The translations under genes and the position numbers were made by a program. From assembly GCF_014635545.1 (NCBI RefSeq), contig NZ_BMDA01000001.1:1070739-1134738 (forward strand): DNA of 64,000 nt, written 5' to 3'. The stretch is from Acinetobacter courvalinii. GTDB taxonomy: Bacteria; Pseudomonadota; Gammaproteobacteria; Pseudomonadales; Moraxellaceae. Shown in pieces: positions 9,432-18,257 of this stretch (within the stretch, counting starts at the first letter, position 1; each line of letters begins with the position of its first letter). The notes beneath the pieces were generated by a model. It was not told the DNA's origin. It saw nothing but the letters and a program-made list of their open reading frames with translations, and did no database searches.

Positions 9432-9839
9432 TTATAAAATTTGACCAATTTTGCCGTTACAGTCTTTTGCTGATGTATATTGTGAAACAGCACGACCACT
9501 GTCTAGTGTTTCATAATGCGTTCCCGAGACATTCCAGAATCTGTTATCTGTTGTAGAGTCTACAAAACCCGCTCTTACCCGATAGCCGTCCGGATTGCTT
9601 GAGTGATCGGTACGGATATTCCCGTTAGTTGCTTTTTGATCCGTCTTGGCATACATATTTTTATGTTTACCTGTTAAAGCATCATAAGAAATGGATTCGT
9701 TGTACCAGCCATAACCAATTTTTGGAACATAGAATTTACAGTTGCCTCGACTAAATGTTTCGGCAGGAACGGTAGCGGAAAATACACAGGGCGTTGCTAC
9801 AATTAAGCAGGTTAAAAGAAGTAGGTTTTTTAAAACCAT
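9432..9839 (-). CDS. Hypothetical secreted protein
   Basis: A 135-residue protein with a Sec signal peptide (MVLKNLLLLTCLIVATPCVFSA, cleavage near residue 22). The mature protein is polar, rich in Tyr, Asn, Asp and Ser, with a Cys near each end (GNCKFYVP, AKDCNGKIG) that could form a disulfide. No family recognised. First gene of a two-gene minus-strand unit; the 273-residue anchored protein follows six bases on. Confidence 0.55.
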   Translation of the reverse strand: MVLKNLLLLTCLIVATPCVFSATVPAETFSRGNCKFYVPKIGYGWYNESISYDALTGKHKNMYAKTDQKATNGNIRTDHSSNPDGYRVRAGFVDSTTDNRFWNVSGTHYETLDSGRAVSQYTSAKDCNGKIGQIL

Positions 9840-9986
9840 TTATTTTACCTATAATTTATGACTGGATAGAAGGCTTATACTGAATATTGTTTTCCAATTC
9901 ATCTTATATATTTTTATAAAATGTAAATAAATAAAGGTTTAGAAAATTTTATTAGATCCATTATTTTGTTAATATATTGAAAAATA

Positions 9987-10024
9987 TAATAAAACACATT
10001 TTTTTGCTAATCGTGTTTTATTAT
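9987..10024. terminator. AT-rich long inverted repeat
   Basis: ATAATAAAACAC (9987-9998) and GTGTTTTATTAT (10013-10024) are perfect 12-bp arms with a T-rich loop. The repeat lies between two minus-strand genes and may end transcription of the 99-residue gene upstream; it is weak in G+C, so efficiency is uncertain. Confidence 0.4.
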
Positions 10025-10091
10025 ATCTAACCGCTGAATATTTTTAATTTTTATGTGAACAGTAGAGTAATTGCTTTAAATAATGACTGAA

Positions 10092-10391
10092 TCATGCAGA
10101 GAAGGGAAAGCCAGCATAAACAGCGGAGTACCAGTGAAACAGATACATCACGATAAAATAAACAGGAAAAAACCATAACAACTTTTTCCGTTTACTGGTC
10201 CAGTATTTATAGCCGTATATCGCGCCCAAAAGTGGGGAAAGCAACAACACGGTAAAATATACATAATGAAAGACACTCACACCATGATCAAGCGGATAAA
10301 ACCGCTTGGTCAGTTGAAAGTAAGTCATTTCAGCACATGCTGACACTATAAATGCGATAACTATGCCTAAGATTGCAAATAAAAATCTCAT
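10092..10391 (-). CDS. Small integral membrane protein, unknown function
   Basis: A 99-residue protein with three hydrophobic segments: about 3-20 (FLFAILGIVIAFIVSACA), 41-61 (FHYVYFTVLLLSPLLGAIYG) and 72-92 (LLWFFPVYFIVMYLFHWYSA), joined by short basic loops. No motif ties it to a known family. It could be a small envelope or accessory protein. It has its own upstream gap of about 100 bases. Confidence 0.5.
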   Translation of the reverse strand: MRFLFAILGIVIAFIVSACAEMTYFQLTKRFYPLDHGVSVFHYVYFTVLLLSPLLGAIYGYKYWTSKRKKLLWFFPVYFIVMYLFHWYSAVYAGFPFSA

Positions 10392-10494
10392 GGTTTCGCC
10401 TTAAAACGTTAGATAGGGAGTGGAATTCGAAAAAATGAACTTAACCGCCCAAGTTCAAATTTTCGAATATCTTAAAAACGAAAAGAATCAAAGT

Positions 10495-11295
10495 TTAATT
10501 TAAAAGTTTGCTGAGTAAGATATTCTTTTCTCTATCAAATCGGGGGATTTCTGCGATATCTCGAGGTAAATAATTTATCTTGCAGTCTTCCATCAATTCA
10601 TCGGGGATTTCATCCCATTGCGCAAAAGGCTTAGAAGAGATTTTTTCGAAAATGCTGGCTGTAACTTCCTGATTAATTTTATATTCTGTGTTGACCAGAC
10701 TTTTGGCTTTTCCAATGCTTAAGCCATCCTGAAATCTTTCAACAACTTTTTCAGCCTCAGTACCCAAAGCGCTACAATATCCCGCCCATTCATCTTCAAG
10801 TAAAGTGGGCGTTTTATTGATAAATTCAGCGATTTCTTTTCCTTGCGCATTATAAAAACGCAGTATCTCTCCTTCAAGGCTATAACTTCGTGTTTGTTCA
10901 ATGACTTTTTGAAATTCCTCAGCAACACTATAGCTTGCTATCGCTTTGACTTTATGAAAGTTAATAGAATTAAAATGTACTTTTCTGCCATCCCGTATCA
11001 TTGAGGCAGTGTAATGGTAGGGGTGAGCATAACCCATAATACTTTCCGATCCGATATCAACACCAATTGTTGGCGCAGGTGCCTGGTTTGTATCTACCAT
11101 TAAAGATCCTAATTTTTTTAACTGAAATTGATGATTACATAATGAATAGGCTGAATCAGAACATAGTTCATAATTTTCTTCCTCTGTCAGTTCTGCTGCT
11201 GTGAGAGGCTGATAGGCTTGCAATAGTTCTGTATCTTTTGTTGAACAGCCGAATAGGGTGGTAAAACATAATAATGGAATGAAAAGTTTGGTCAT
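10495..11295 (-). CDS. Putative lipoprotein of unknown function
   Basis: Starting from the ATG at 11295 the 266-residue product has a clean type II signal peptide (MTKLFIPLLCFTTLFGC, lipobox LFGC with Cys17). An in-frame ATG 18 bases upstream only lengthens the n-region. The mature part is acidic, with a Cys-rich stretch LCSDSAYSLCNHQ soon after the lipid anchor, a central region with SLEGEILRFYNAQGKEIAEF, and a charged C-terminus. No family recognised. Probably outer-membrane or inner-membrane anchored on the periplasmic side. Confidence 0.6.
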   Translation of the reverse strand: MTKLFIPLLCFTTLFGCSTKDTELLQAYQPLTAAELTEEENYELCSDSAYSLCNHQFQLKKLGSLMVDTNQAPAPTIGVDIGSESIMGYAHPYHYTASMIRDGRKVHFNSINFHKVKAIASYSVAEEFQKVIEQTRSYSLEGEILRFYNAQGKEIAEFINKTPTLLEDEWAGYCSALGTEAEKVVERFQDGLSIGKAKSLVNTEYKINQEVTASIFEKISSKPFAQWDEIPDELMEDCKINYLPRDIAEIPRFDREKNILLSKLLN

Positions 11296-11313
11296 TAGAA
11301 TCAAGTGATACAA

Positions 11314-11783
11314 ATATTTTAAAGGCGCAAATCATAGGATTCTTCTTTACCCTCTAAATGAGAAATATTTTCATTTTTTGTAATCAGAAATAGAGTTCAA
11401 TCGTAGATATTGTTCATTTTCGTAATTCATATAACTTAAAATTATGTTTTTATTGATAAACCAACACTTTAAAATTAACTTCTTCCTTCTGACTCTAAGA
11501 CTTCAAAAAGATTACTTAATCGCTGTCCATACTCTATGGGATACGCATGAGGTCTTATAAGTATGCGATGGCTGCTAAAGCCTAGGTTAAGCCATTGTAT
11601 TTTATTCCCCAACTAAATAAATAATAATCATTCTTAACTGATACATTCTGCTTCGACTTTTTCTCTTTCCCGCATTGATTATGTGTAAATGCTATCTGTC
11701 CGAAATTTTACCATTTGTTAAAAAATCTAAATATAGTAAAGGAGGGTTAACGGGAACCCTTTTAAATAACTCAAGGAAAAGAA
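11314..11783. other. Gene-free 470-base stretch upstream of the OmpW-like gene
   Basis: No credible gene on either strand. It contains a motif at 11617-11635 matching the Fur consensus at 13 of 19 bases by my alignment, and a small hairpin (AGGGTT / AACCCT, about 11746-11763) directly before the ompW-like ribosome site. The small open frame at 11675-11866 overlaps the OmpW gene and looks spurious. Confidence 0.4.
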
Positions 11784-12917
11784 ATGAAAATATTAAAAAT
11801 AGTCGGCGGAAATATACTCGCCTTCGCAGTTATTGCGGGAACACAGACAGTACATGCAGAATTTAAGCGGTTTTCTGTCTCAGCGGGTTGGTTGCATGTC
11901 ATGCCTCAAGGTAAGGCAAATCCCTTTAATATCAATACTGCAGTTGCGAATGGAACGAGGGCTAAAGTAGGCGCCATTTCTACAACGGCTTTTATGAAAT
12001 CCATAGATCCAAATGCTACACTGGCAACCGGGGAAAATGCCAAGGAAATTCTGGATATGGTGTTCAGTCATCCTGTCGATCAGGACGGTAACCCACAACA
12101 ATCGATAGGTCAGATATTAGGCCTTGTTGATGAAAATGATATGGTTTCGCCTGATATCACCGGTACTGCCACGATAAACGGATTAGAACGATGGGAGGCA
12201 CAAGGAACTGGGCTGGAGGCTGAGGATGTAGATACTTTGGGACTCATGTTTAATTATTATATTAATGACAATGTGTCTTTACAATTAATTGGCGGCATAC
12301 CACCCAAAGTCGATATTAAGGGGAAAGGTGAAATTAGTGCGCCGTTATCCGGTTTTGCAAATCCGGAAGGTTTGGCCGCTGGTGTGATTGGAGATAAGTT
12401 AGATTTATTACAGGATATTCCCATCACTAATCTTGGCAATAAGTCTAAAGCTGCTTCAGTACGTGCCTGGACGCCTGCATTAGAAGCTCAGTATCAATTC
12501 GGCAAATCAGGTGTAAATAAATTACGGCCATATATTGGTGCTGGAATCATGTATTCACGCTTCACTGATATAAAGCTAAATCATCAAATTCACGGTGATT
12601 TAATCGCTGCGGGGCATATGATTCAGAATGTTCTGGATGGTCAAGCCGGTGCGGCTCTAGATGGGAAAATTTCTAGTGCAAATCCTTATGTTAAAGTAAA
12701 AACAACCGATGCGATTGCACCTATAGTTAGCTTGGGAGCGACCTATGATTTCAATTCAAACTGGTATGCAGTTGGTTCAGTGTCCTACGCCAAGTTAAAC
12801 AATAAGGCGAATATTGATGTAATCGATAAAAATACTGGGAAAAAATTGATTCACGCCTCAACCAAAGTAGATATTGATCCCTTGATTACATTTTTAGGTG
12901 TGGGATATCGTTTTTAG
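11784..12917 (+). CDS. OmpW/AlkL-family outer-membrane protein, unusually long
   Basis: A 377-residue protein with a Sec signal peptide ending near VHAEFK (about residue 26). The mature protein starts FSVSAGWLHVMPQGKANPFNI, the OmpW pattern of a first strand with W-x-x-P, and includes LMFNYYINDNVSLQLIGGIPPKVDIKG, LRPYIGAGIMYSRFTD and a C-terminal FLGVGYRF strand ending in Phe, which the Bam complex recognises. OmpW proteins are eight-stranded barrels of about 200-230 residues; here roughly 150 extra residues form long inserts (about residues 60-125 and 255-300), likely extracellular loops. OmpW and AlkL carry hydrophobic molecules across the outer membrane. A GGAAAAG ribosome site precedes the ATG. 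Confidence 0.85.
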   Translation: MKILKIVGGNILAFAVIAGTQTVHAEFKRFSVSAGWLHVMPQGKANPFNINTAVANGTRAKVGAISTTAFMKSIDPNATLATGENAKEILDMVFSHPVDQDGNPQQSIGQILGLVDENDMVSPDITGTATINGLERWEAQGTGLEAEDVDTLGLMFNYYINDNVSLQLIGGIPPKVDIKGKGEISAPLSGFANPEGLAAGVIGDKLDLLQDIPITNLGNKSKAASVRAWTPALEAQYQFGKSGVNKLRPYIGAGIMYSRFTDIKLNHQIHGDLIAAGHMIQNVLDGQAGAALDGKISSANPYVKVKTTDAIAPIVSLGATYDFNSNWYAVGSVSYAKLNNKANIDVIDKNTGKKLIHASTKVDIDPLITFLGVGYRF

Positions 12918-13013
12918 TTAGCCCATAAATAAGAAGGCTCGGATTGACCGATTAGTGCTTCAAGTCTAGTAATAGATCTAAGTCCGATGTTTTGTTAGAG
13001 ACAAATTAGTAAT

Positions 13014-13045
13014 AAAAAACCATAATTTAAAAGTTATGGTTTTTT
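13014..13045. terminator. Bidirectional-type terminator after the OmpW-like gene
   Basis: AAAAAACCATAA (13014-13025) and TTATGGTTTTTT (13034-13045): perfect 12-bp stem with flanking A and T tracts. The rest of the 12918-13244 interval shows nothing else. Confidence 0.8.
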
Positions 13046-13244
13046 AGGTTATAGCCATGATTTAGGATTTAAGCAATTTTTATAAAATATATAGTTTCAT
13101 CTGCTTGAATGGACTGTTGTGCGAAAGTAATAAGAGTTCTCTGTTACAGCTATGAGCTGGCAATAATAAATACATAACTAGATTTTTTGTTAAAATTATA
13201 TAAAATTTATATACTCCAATAATTTATTTAAGCATTTTCATGTT

Positions 13245-13664
13245 ATGTATAGAATATTAATACTTCTTCTTAGCTCTGTAATTGCAAGTTTAGTGTACAG
13301 TGCTGAAGATTTTTTTGACAAAAAACCTTCTGTCCTGATACTTAAAGACAAAGAATTCCAAAATCCTAAAAACAGTAGTGAGGTCGTTGATTTTTTCAAT
13401 TTATCGAAACAACAAAAATTATACCGCACCAATCAGCTCTTTAAACAGGCCGAAAAAGATAAAGATGTGATATTTCAAACATCTAATCTAAGTGATTATG
13501 ATAAAGCCCAGTATTCTAGGGAAAATAAATTTTCAAACTTCAAAGGCTCTTCTCCCCACATTGAGCCAACACCAAATCGACAGGTAATTTCAGAAGAAGA
13601 ATATCAGCAACAAATGGAGCAGTATAGAAAAACGCATTACGTTGAAAGAGGTTTTATATTTTAA
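13245..13664 (+). CDS. Small secreted hypothetical protein
   Basis: A 139-residue protein with an N-terminal signal peptide (MYRILILLLSSVIASLVYSA, cleavage near residue 19). The mature part is hydrophilic and rich in Lys, Glu, Gln and Phe (for example NLSKQQKLYRTNQLFKQAEK) with no Cys, and is probably helical or partly disordered. No family recognised. It is followed by a terminator at 13743-13764. Confidence 0.55.
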   Translation: MYRILILLLSSVIASLVYSAEDFFDKKPSVLILKDKEFQNPKNSSEVVDFFNLSKQQKLYRTNQLFKQAEKDKDVIFQTSNLSDYDKAQYSRENKFSNFKGSSPHIEPTPNRQVISEEEYQQQMEQYRKTHYVERGFIF

Positions 13665-13742
13665 TCATTGATCAATCAGCATCTATCTCCATATATTTTT
13701 CAAAATTAAAGATGCTCTATTCAAATTGCTTTTAAGGTCTGT

Positions 13743-13764
13743 ACCCACTTCGGTGGGTTTTTTA
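13743..13764 (+). terminator. Rho-independent terminator
   Basis: ACCCAC-TTCG-GTGGGT hairpin (13743-13758) with a stable TTCG loop and a run of T to 13764. It separates the small secreted protein from the prophage remnant. Confidence 0.85.
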
Positions 13765-13853
13765 ATAGCTAGAATTCGTAGATCATCAAAATTCTCATAT
13801 ACGGTTGATGCTGAGTTTCAATCTTGCTAAATAACTTTACCAAGCTGTACTAG

Positions 13854-13976
13854 CGGGCAAGAATTCATTCTGGACATACTGAAAGAAAATATCTGGTGAT
13901 CGGAAAATTACCACAATCTGAAGATCAAGATGAATTAGAACGTCTAGCAGTAGAACAGGAGACTTCACCGCTATAG
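13854..13976 (+). pseudogene. C-terminal remnant of a phage portal-like gene
   Basis: An open frame without start, ending at TAG 13974-13976, reads GHTERKYLVIGKLPQSEDQD followed by an acidic Glu/Leu-rich tail. It stops 12 bases before the gp7-type head gene, the position where the portal gene sits in SPP1- and Mu-like phages. The upstream boundary is a stop codon at 13851-13853, and no start or portal core is present, so it looks like the truncated tail of a lost portal gene. Portal identity is inferred from position and tail character. Confidence 0.5.
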
Positions 13977-13988
13977 AGGTAACGGTTT

Positions 13989-15095
13989 ATGGCCAATCAT
14001 GATAAAAAAATTCTGTTTAATATTCTGACCCAGCATCAGGCCTATTTATATCGTGCCGCTTCACGCGCTGTGAATGAGCTGCTTGGCATCTTTAATGATG
14101 AAACGATGGATATGCTGAGCAGATTAAATGGTCTACTCGATCAATTAAATACTGTTGAAAAGATTGCTGTTGCGGGTGGTCAGTACACCACCGCAAATCT
14201 ACGTGCGATCCAGAAACTGATTCAGCAATGGTTTAATTCAATTGATATTGCTATATCTGAAAGGTTTACAGTATCAGCCATTTCATTTGCCGGTTATGAA
14301 GCCAATTATATAGCCAAACTTTTCGGTTACGCCAAGAAGGTCGATAAAGGCGAACAGCTTTATATAGAAGCAAAACATATACCTTTGGCAGGCGGTGCGC
14401 TGGTAGATGAACTTTTATCTAAAATTGCTGAAACTGCGCGTCAGAGAGTGGAATATGCAATTCGGGATGGCATGAATACTGGCATAAGCAATCACCAGAT
14501 TATTAAACGGCTTCGTGGAACCAAACGGTTGAAATATGAAGACGGGCTTTTAAATAGCAGCAGAACGGATATTGAACGTACGGTAAGAACCATACGTAGT
14601 CATGTCTCCAATCAGGCTTATTTAAACAGTTTTAAAGAACTGGATATTCAATATATCCGCTTCATCAGTGTACTGGATGGGCGAACTTCAAAACTGTGTG
14701 CCGTCCTGGATGGTTCAGTCTGGAAAATTAATGATCCAACAAAACGTATCCCGCCATTACATCCGAATTGTCGGAGTACGTTGGTACCGGTTGATAAAGA
14801 TGGGCAACTTATAGGGCAACGTCCTTATGTAATGGATGAGCGTAAACTGAAGGATATTCCTAAACATGAACGCGCGCAGTTGACTGGCCAGTTAGATGCA
14901 AATATCACGTTCAAGGAGTTTTTTAACAAAACAGATGACTTCTTTCAAAAAGAATGGCTTGGCCCGAAACGTTATAAGCTCTACAAAGAAGGAAAGTTTG
15001 ATTTTGATAAATTCTTTGATCCTGAAGGCGAGCTGTATAGCTTGGAGCAATTAAGGCTTCTGGATGAGCAGACCTTTAAAGTGTTGGGAATTTAA
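13989..15095 (+). CDS. Phage minor head protein, SPP1 gp7 / Mu gpF-like (prophage remnant)
   Basis: A 368-residue protein. The C-terminal half holds the Mu F/SPP1 gp7 domain: IQYIRFISVLDGRTSKLCAV, then PPLHPNCRSTLVPV, the conserved D-R-T-x-x-x-C and HPNCR Cys/His pattern (about residues 225-265). The N-terminal half is helical (MANHDKKILFNILTQHQAYL onward). Such proteins help head assembly and sit near the portal. The gene appears intact although portal, terminase, capsid and tail genes are missing, so it is probably a leftover. The start at 13989 has a GAGGTAACGG ribosome site. Confidence 0.85.
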   Translation: MANHDKKILFNILTQHQAYLYRAASRAVNELLGIFNDETMDMLSRLNGLLDQLNTVEKIAVAGGQYTTANLRAIQKLIQQWFNSIDIAISERFTVSAISFAGYEANYIAKLFGYAKKVDKGEQLYIEAKHIPLAGGALVDELLSKIAETARQRVEYAIRDGMNTGISNHQIIKRLRGTKRLKYEDGLLNSSRTDIERTVRTIRSHVSNQAYLNSFKELDIQYIRFISVLDGRTSKLCAVLDGSVWKINDPTKRIPPLHPNCRSTLVPVDKDGQLIGQRPYVMDERKLKDIPKHERAQLTGQLDANITFKEFFNKTDDFFQKEWLGPKRYKLYKEGKFDFDKFFDPEGELYSLEQLRLLDEQTFKVLGI

Positions 15096-15115
15096 AGCAA
15101 ATTGAGGTGTTTAAA

Positions 15116-15331
15116 ATGTCAAAAGTATCAGTCGTGGAATGTAAGAAACGCAAGCAAGCGTTGGAAAAGGCGCTCACTGTTCAGATTGCAGAATTGGTCA
15201 ATCAGTTTGAAATTGAGACCGGAGTAAATATTCAAGATATTTACCTGAATTTTACCGATGTGTCTGAGATCGACCGTCCAGATAAATATGTTTTTACCAG
15301 TGTTACGGTCAGAACGCAGGAATCTGACTAA
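15116..15331 (+). CDS. Small phage-associated hypothetical protein
   Basis: A 71-residue protein (MSKVSVVECKKRKQALEKAL...) with a basic helical N-terminus, then VNIQDIYLNFTDVSEIDRPD. The ATG at 15116 is chosen over the in-frame GTG at 15107 because a TTGAGG ribosome site lies eight bases before it. It follows the gp7-type gene by 20 bases on the same strand and is probably the last gene of the same remnant. Function unknown. Confidence 0.55.
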   Translation: MSKVSVVECKKRKQALEKALTVQIAELVNQFEIETGVNIQDIYLNFTDVSEIDRPDKYVFTSVTVRTQESD

Positions 15332-15405
15332 GCTGATTGATCAAATTCAAAGGGCTTTTATCAATCTGATTAACTGAGAAAATTGTCACAATGCTGTTTA
15401 TTCGC

Positions 15406-16548
15406 TTATTTTAATGAGTTTGAATCTAACTGCGGCTTAAAAAATAAAGCAGCTAATGCACAGACACTAAGTACCAGTCCTAATTGTTGCACCAGACCTG
15501 CAAGGCCAAGCATGCAACCCAACAGTAAATAATAAGTCAGTCCAAATAAGGCGCCTGCTTTACCAGCATGTTCTCGATAATGTCGTAGTGCCTGACTCAA
15601 AATATTTGGGATAGCAATGCCATAGGCAACAACAATGCCTGCAACAGGGATTAGAATCCATGCTGTTGTTTGTAAAGCCCAGGCAATAAGGCTAGCGAGC
15701 AACGCCAGCTTACAGGCCTGAACAACCAGTTTTTCTGGTCTAATCTGCGAGGCAAGCAGTTTTGCATTAATGAAACTACCCATCAGGGCAGAGATTGCCA
15801 GTAATAATCCCGTCCATCCAAATGTTGCAGAACTCCAGCCAAGATTGTTAAACAGGAATGGCGCTAGGCTGTAGTAGCTGAAAATCATTGTATTAAGTAG
15901 AGCAACCAACATGGCATTTCGCCATAGTGAGGAATCATGAAACATTTTTACAGCTAATGTTCCTATCCGAATATGGGGTGAATGAACAGGACGGGTTTCA
16001 GGGAGCAAAGTAGCACTGAGAATCAGCAAAAACAGGGCGAGTAAGGATAAGGCGATAAATACCCCCATATACCCCCAATGGCTCACCAGCCATCCTCCAC
16101 TAACCAGACCAAACACAGGACTGAGGGCCAGTGCTGCGCCCATCAGTGAAAATACTCGGGCTAATTTTACCGATTCATAACTATCCCGAAGCATGGTTTG
16201 AACGACCACAGATCCTGCTGCCGCGCCAACGGCGGAAAACATACGGGCAATTAATAATATCCTGAATTCTGTTGTTATGACTGCGAACAGGGTTCCGGCC
16301 GCATAGCAGATCAGCCCTAACAACATGGCAGGGCGTCTACCAATTTTATCGCTGGCCCAGCCCCATACTGCGACACCTATTGCAAATGCGATGAAATAAA
16401 CGGAAAGGGTTTGCGCCGCTTGTTCATGACTGACAGCAAACGAACTGGAAATGTACGGTAGTGCAGGGCTGTATATAGTTTCAACCAGTTGCGGAAACAT
16501 AATCAGCAGGGTTAATAACCATAATGGGGGACGTGCTGAAACTTTCAT
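15406..16548 (-). CDS. MFS multidrug exporter, Bcr/CflA family
   Basis: A 380-residue inner-membrane transporter with about twelve helices. The loop 2-3 signature is present as GWASDKIGRRPAMLLG (about residues 64-79), LARMFSAVGAAAGSVVVQTM gives the helix 4-5 region, and SPVFGLVSGGWL resembles motif C of drug:H+ antiporters. Bcr/CflA members export drugs such as bicyclomycin or chloramphenicol, sulfonamides or amino acids. It diverges from the AraC regulator at 16650, so it is the likely target of that regulator. The upstream Leu/Ile-rich N-terminus begins at a clear ATG. Confidence 0.88.
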   Translation of the reverse strand: MKVSARPPLWLLTLLIMFPQLVETIYSPALPYISSSFAVSHEQAAQTLSVYFIAFAIGVAVWGWASDKIGRRPAMLLGLICYAAGTLFAVITTEFRILLIARMFSAVGAAAGSVVVQTMLRDSYESVKLARVFSLMGAALALSPVFGLVSGGWLVSHWGYMGVFIALSLLALFLLILSATLLPETRPVHSPHIRIGTLAVKMFHDSSLWRNAMLVALLNTMIFSYYSLAPFLFNNLGWSSATFGWTGLLLAISALMGSFINAKLLASQIRPEKLVVQACKLALLASLIAWALQTTAWILIPVAGIVVAYGIAIPNILSQALRHYREHAGKAGALFGLTYYLLLGCMLGLAGLVQQLGLVLSVCALAALFFKPQLDSNSLK

Positions 16549-16649
16549 GCCATGTCTTATCTCTAAAAGTATTGATTGGGCATTATTGTTGAAACCGAGA
16601 TGTCTGATTACAATAATAAGGACTAGATATATTTATTATTGGACAAGGT

Positions 16650-17417
16650 GTGAAAATTGCAGCGGATGCTCTTTTTGATCCGGATATTTTTTCTGATCCC
16701 GTCATTGGGATTGCCTCTGAGATGGGGGTACATGATTCCGGTCGGCATAGTCACCGTCGCCATCAGTTACTTTTTTCGGCGGCCGGCAGTATCACCATAG
16801 AATTAGATCAAACGCTGTGTTTGCTTCCACCACGCCGTGCAGCCTGGATTCCTGCCGGCACAACACATCGCGCAATCATGCGTGGGGTGATGGCGTATCG
16901 CTCATTGTATTTTTCACCGACAGAGACCTTCGCTCAATTGCCATTGCAGATCGTTGAGGTCAATCCTTTATTTTTTGAAGTTATCGAAAGGATGGCATTT
17001 TGGCCCTGGGGCATGAAGGTAGAACAACAAACCAGTCTAATCACGGTTTTTACTGAAGAAATACAGGCGGCAAAAACTGAAAACTGGCAATTACGCTATC
17101 CTTTAGATGGACGACTTGATTTATGGCTGGACAATGTTCGTATGGGCGAGTTACCGCCACGGTTGAGCCAAGTTGCGCAAAGGGTCGGTGCATGTGAACG
17201 TACGATTAGCCGAATATTTATCCGGGACACAGGAATGAATTACCAAAGCTGGAGACAGCAGTGGCGATTATTGAAAGCGATGGAGATGCTGTCGGAAGGG
17301 CTGCCAATAAGTCAGATTGCCCAGCACCTCGATTTTGTCAGTGATAGTGCATTTATCGTTTTTTTTCGGCAGCATATCGGGACAACTCCAAGCCGATACC
17401 TGAATAAAACCTATTGA
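16650..17417 (+). CDS. AraC-family transcriptional regulator
   Basis: A 255-residue regulator. Residues about 1-145 form a cupin-type effector domain (HSHRRHQLLFSAAGSITIEL), and residues about 165-255 hold two helix-turn-helix motifs (LSQVAQRVGACERTISRIF and ISQIAQHLDFVSDSAFIVFF). Start is GTG at 16650 with an AAGG ribosome site. It is divergent from the Bcr/CflA exporter; the shared 101-base gap contains an inverted repeat ATTATTGT (16582-16589) and ACAATAAT (16610-16617) that could be its operator. The likely role is ligand-controlled expression of the exporter. Confidence 0.87.
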   Translation: MKIAADALFDPDIFSDPVIGIASEMGVHDSGRHSHRRHQLLFSAAGSITIELDQTLCLLPPRRAAWIPAGTTHRAIMRGVMAYRSLYFSPTETFAQLPLQIVEVNPLFFEVIERMAFWPWGMKVEQQTSLITVFTEEIQAAKTENWQLRYPLDGRLDLWLDNVRMGELPPRLSQVAQRVGACERTISRIFIRDTGMNYQSWRQQWRLLKAMEMLSEGLPISQIAQHLDFVSDSAFIVFFRQHIGTTPSRYLNKTY

Positions 17418-17639
17418 GAGAAAACGAGCAAAATAATCAAGACTGGAACAGGTTTTATCGCGAGGATTTTCACAATACGTGTAGTTTCTATTTTGTGCGT
17501 TCTGAGCAGGAGAAAAGTAGTCATTGTTAAGTACAGTTTTTATATCAGGATTTCTCATATAAAAAATGAAATATCAATAGTTTAATCTCAAATCTTGTTG
17601 GTTGAAGTGGTATAATATTTTTCCACAAAGGAGCCTTAA

Positions 17640-17882
17640 ATGCCCATCATCACCCTACAAGATATTGATTCAGGAGAGATGATCAAAATTAGGCAAGTTG
17701 TCGATCCTAAAGTTGGGATGGACATAAATTGTCAAGTTAAAATTATCCCAGTCTATAAATGGTTGTATCTGGAAAACGGGGACCTACTACCAGATAAGCT
17801 GCAAGACAAATTGAAAAAACCCATAGTTAACCAGATGATAGATGAGCGCTATCTCATCTATAAGATAGACAATCAACCCTAG
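17640..17882 (+). CDS. Small hypothetical protein
   Basis: An 80-residue soluble protein (MPIITLQDIDSGEMIKIRQV...), with a strong AAAGGAGCC ribosome site and a TATAAT box at 17611-17616. It looks like a compact beta-rich start followed by a Lys-rich helix. No family recognised. A terminator overlaps its end (17885-17905), so it is a complete monocistronic unit. Confidence 0.6.
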   Translation: MPIITLQDIDSGEMIKIRQVVDPKVGMDINCQVKIIPVYKWLYLENGDLLPDKLQDKLKKPIVNQMIDERYLIYKIDNQP

Positions 17883-17907
17883 ACCGCTGCAAGGCGGTTT
17901 TTTATTG
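17883..17907 (+). terminator. Rho-independent terminator
   Basis: GACCGC-TGCAA-GGCGGTTTTTT type hairpin (ACCGC / GCGGT) directly after the stop of the 80-residue gene, followed by a T run. Confidence 0.75.
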
Positions 17908-18117
17908 TCTAAAGAAAAGAGCTGAGCATTAAACAATTTATAAAAAGCCCTACACATCAAAACTAAGATGAATATACGATTTTTCTTGTGATGTATCACT
18001 TAATCATCAATAAAATTGATAGTTCCTAACTTTTTCTTTCATCCGTATGACCTTATCCTAATCAAAACTAAGCATAAAATTATTGATAATCTCGATTAAT
18101 TTTACAGAATTAAAAGA

Positions 18118-18151
18118 AAGGTACATTACTTCAGAAATGTGCCTTTTTTGT
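18118..18151 (+). terminator. Orphan terminator
   Basis: AAAGGTACATT pairs with AATGTGCCTTT and ends in TTTTTTG (18118-18151). No coding gene precedes it in the 17908-18117 interval, so it ends either read-through from the 80-residue gene or a small non-coding transcript. Confidence 0.65.
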
Positions 18152-18257
18152 TTTTTACGCGCTTAGTGTTTTGGTCTTTTATTTTTGTATGCGACGTAGA
18201 GATGACTTCAACCTATGTGTTGAATATCAAAACTTAGCTAAATGTTGGTAACTTAAA

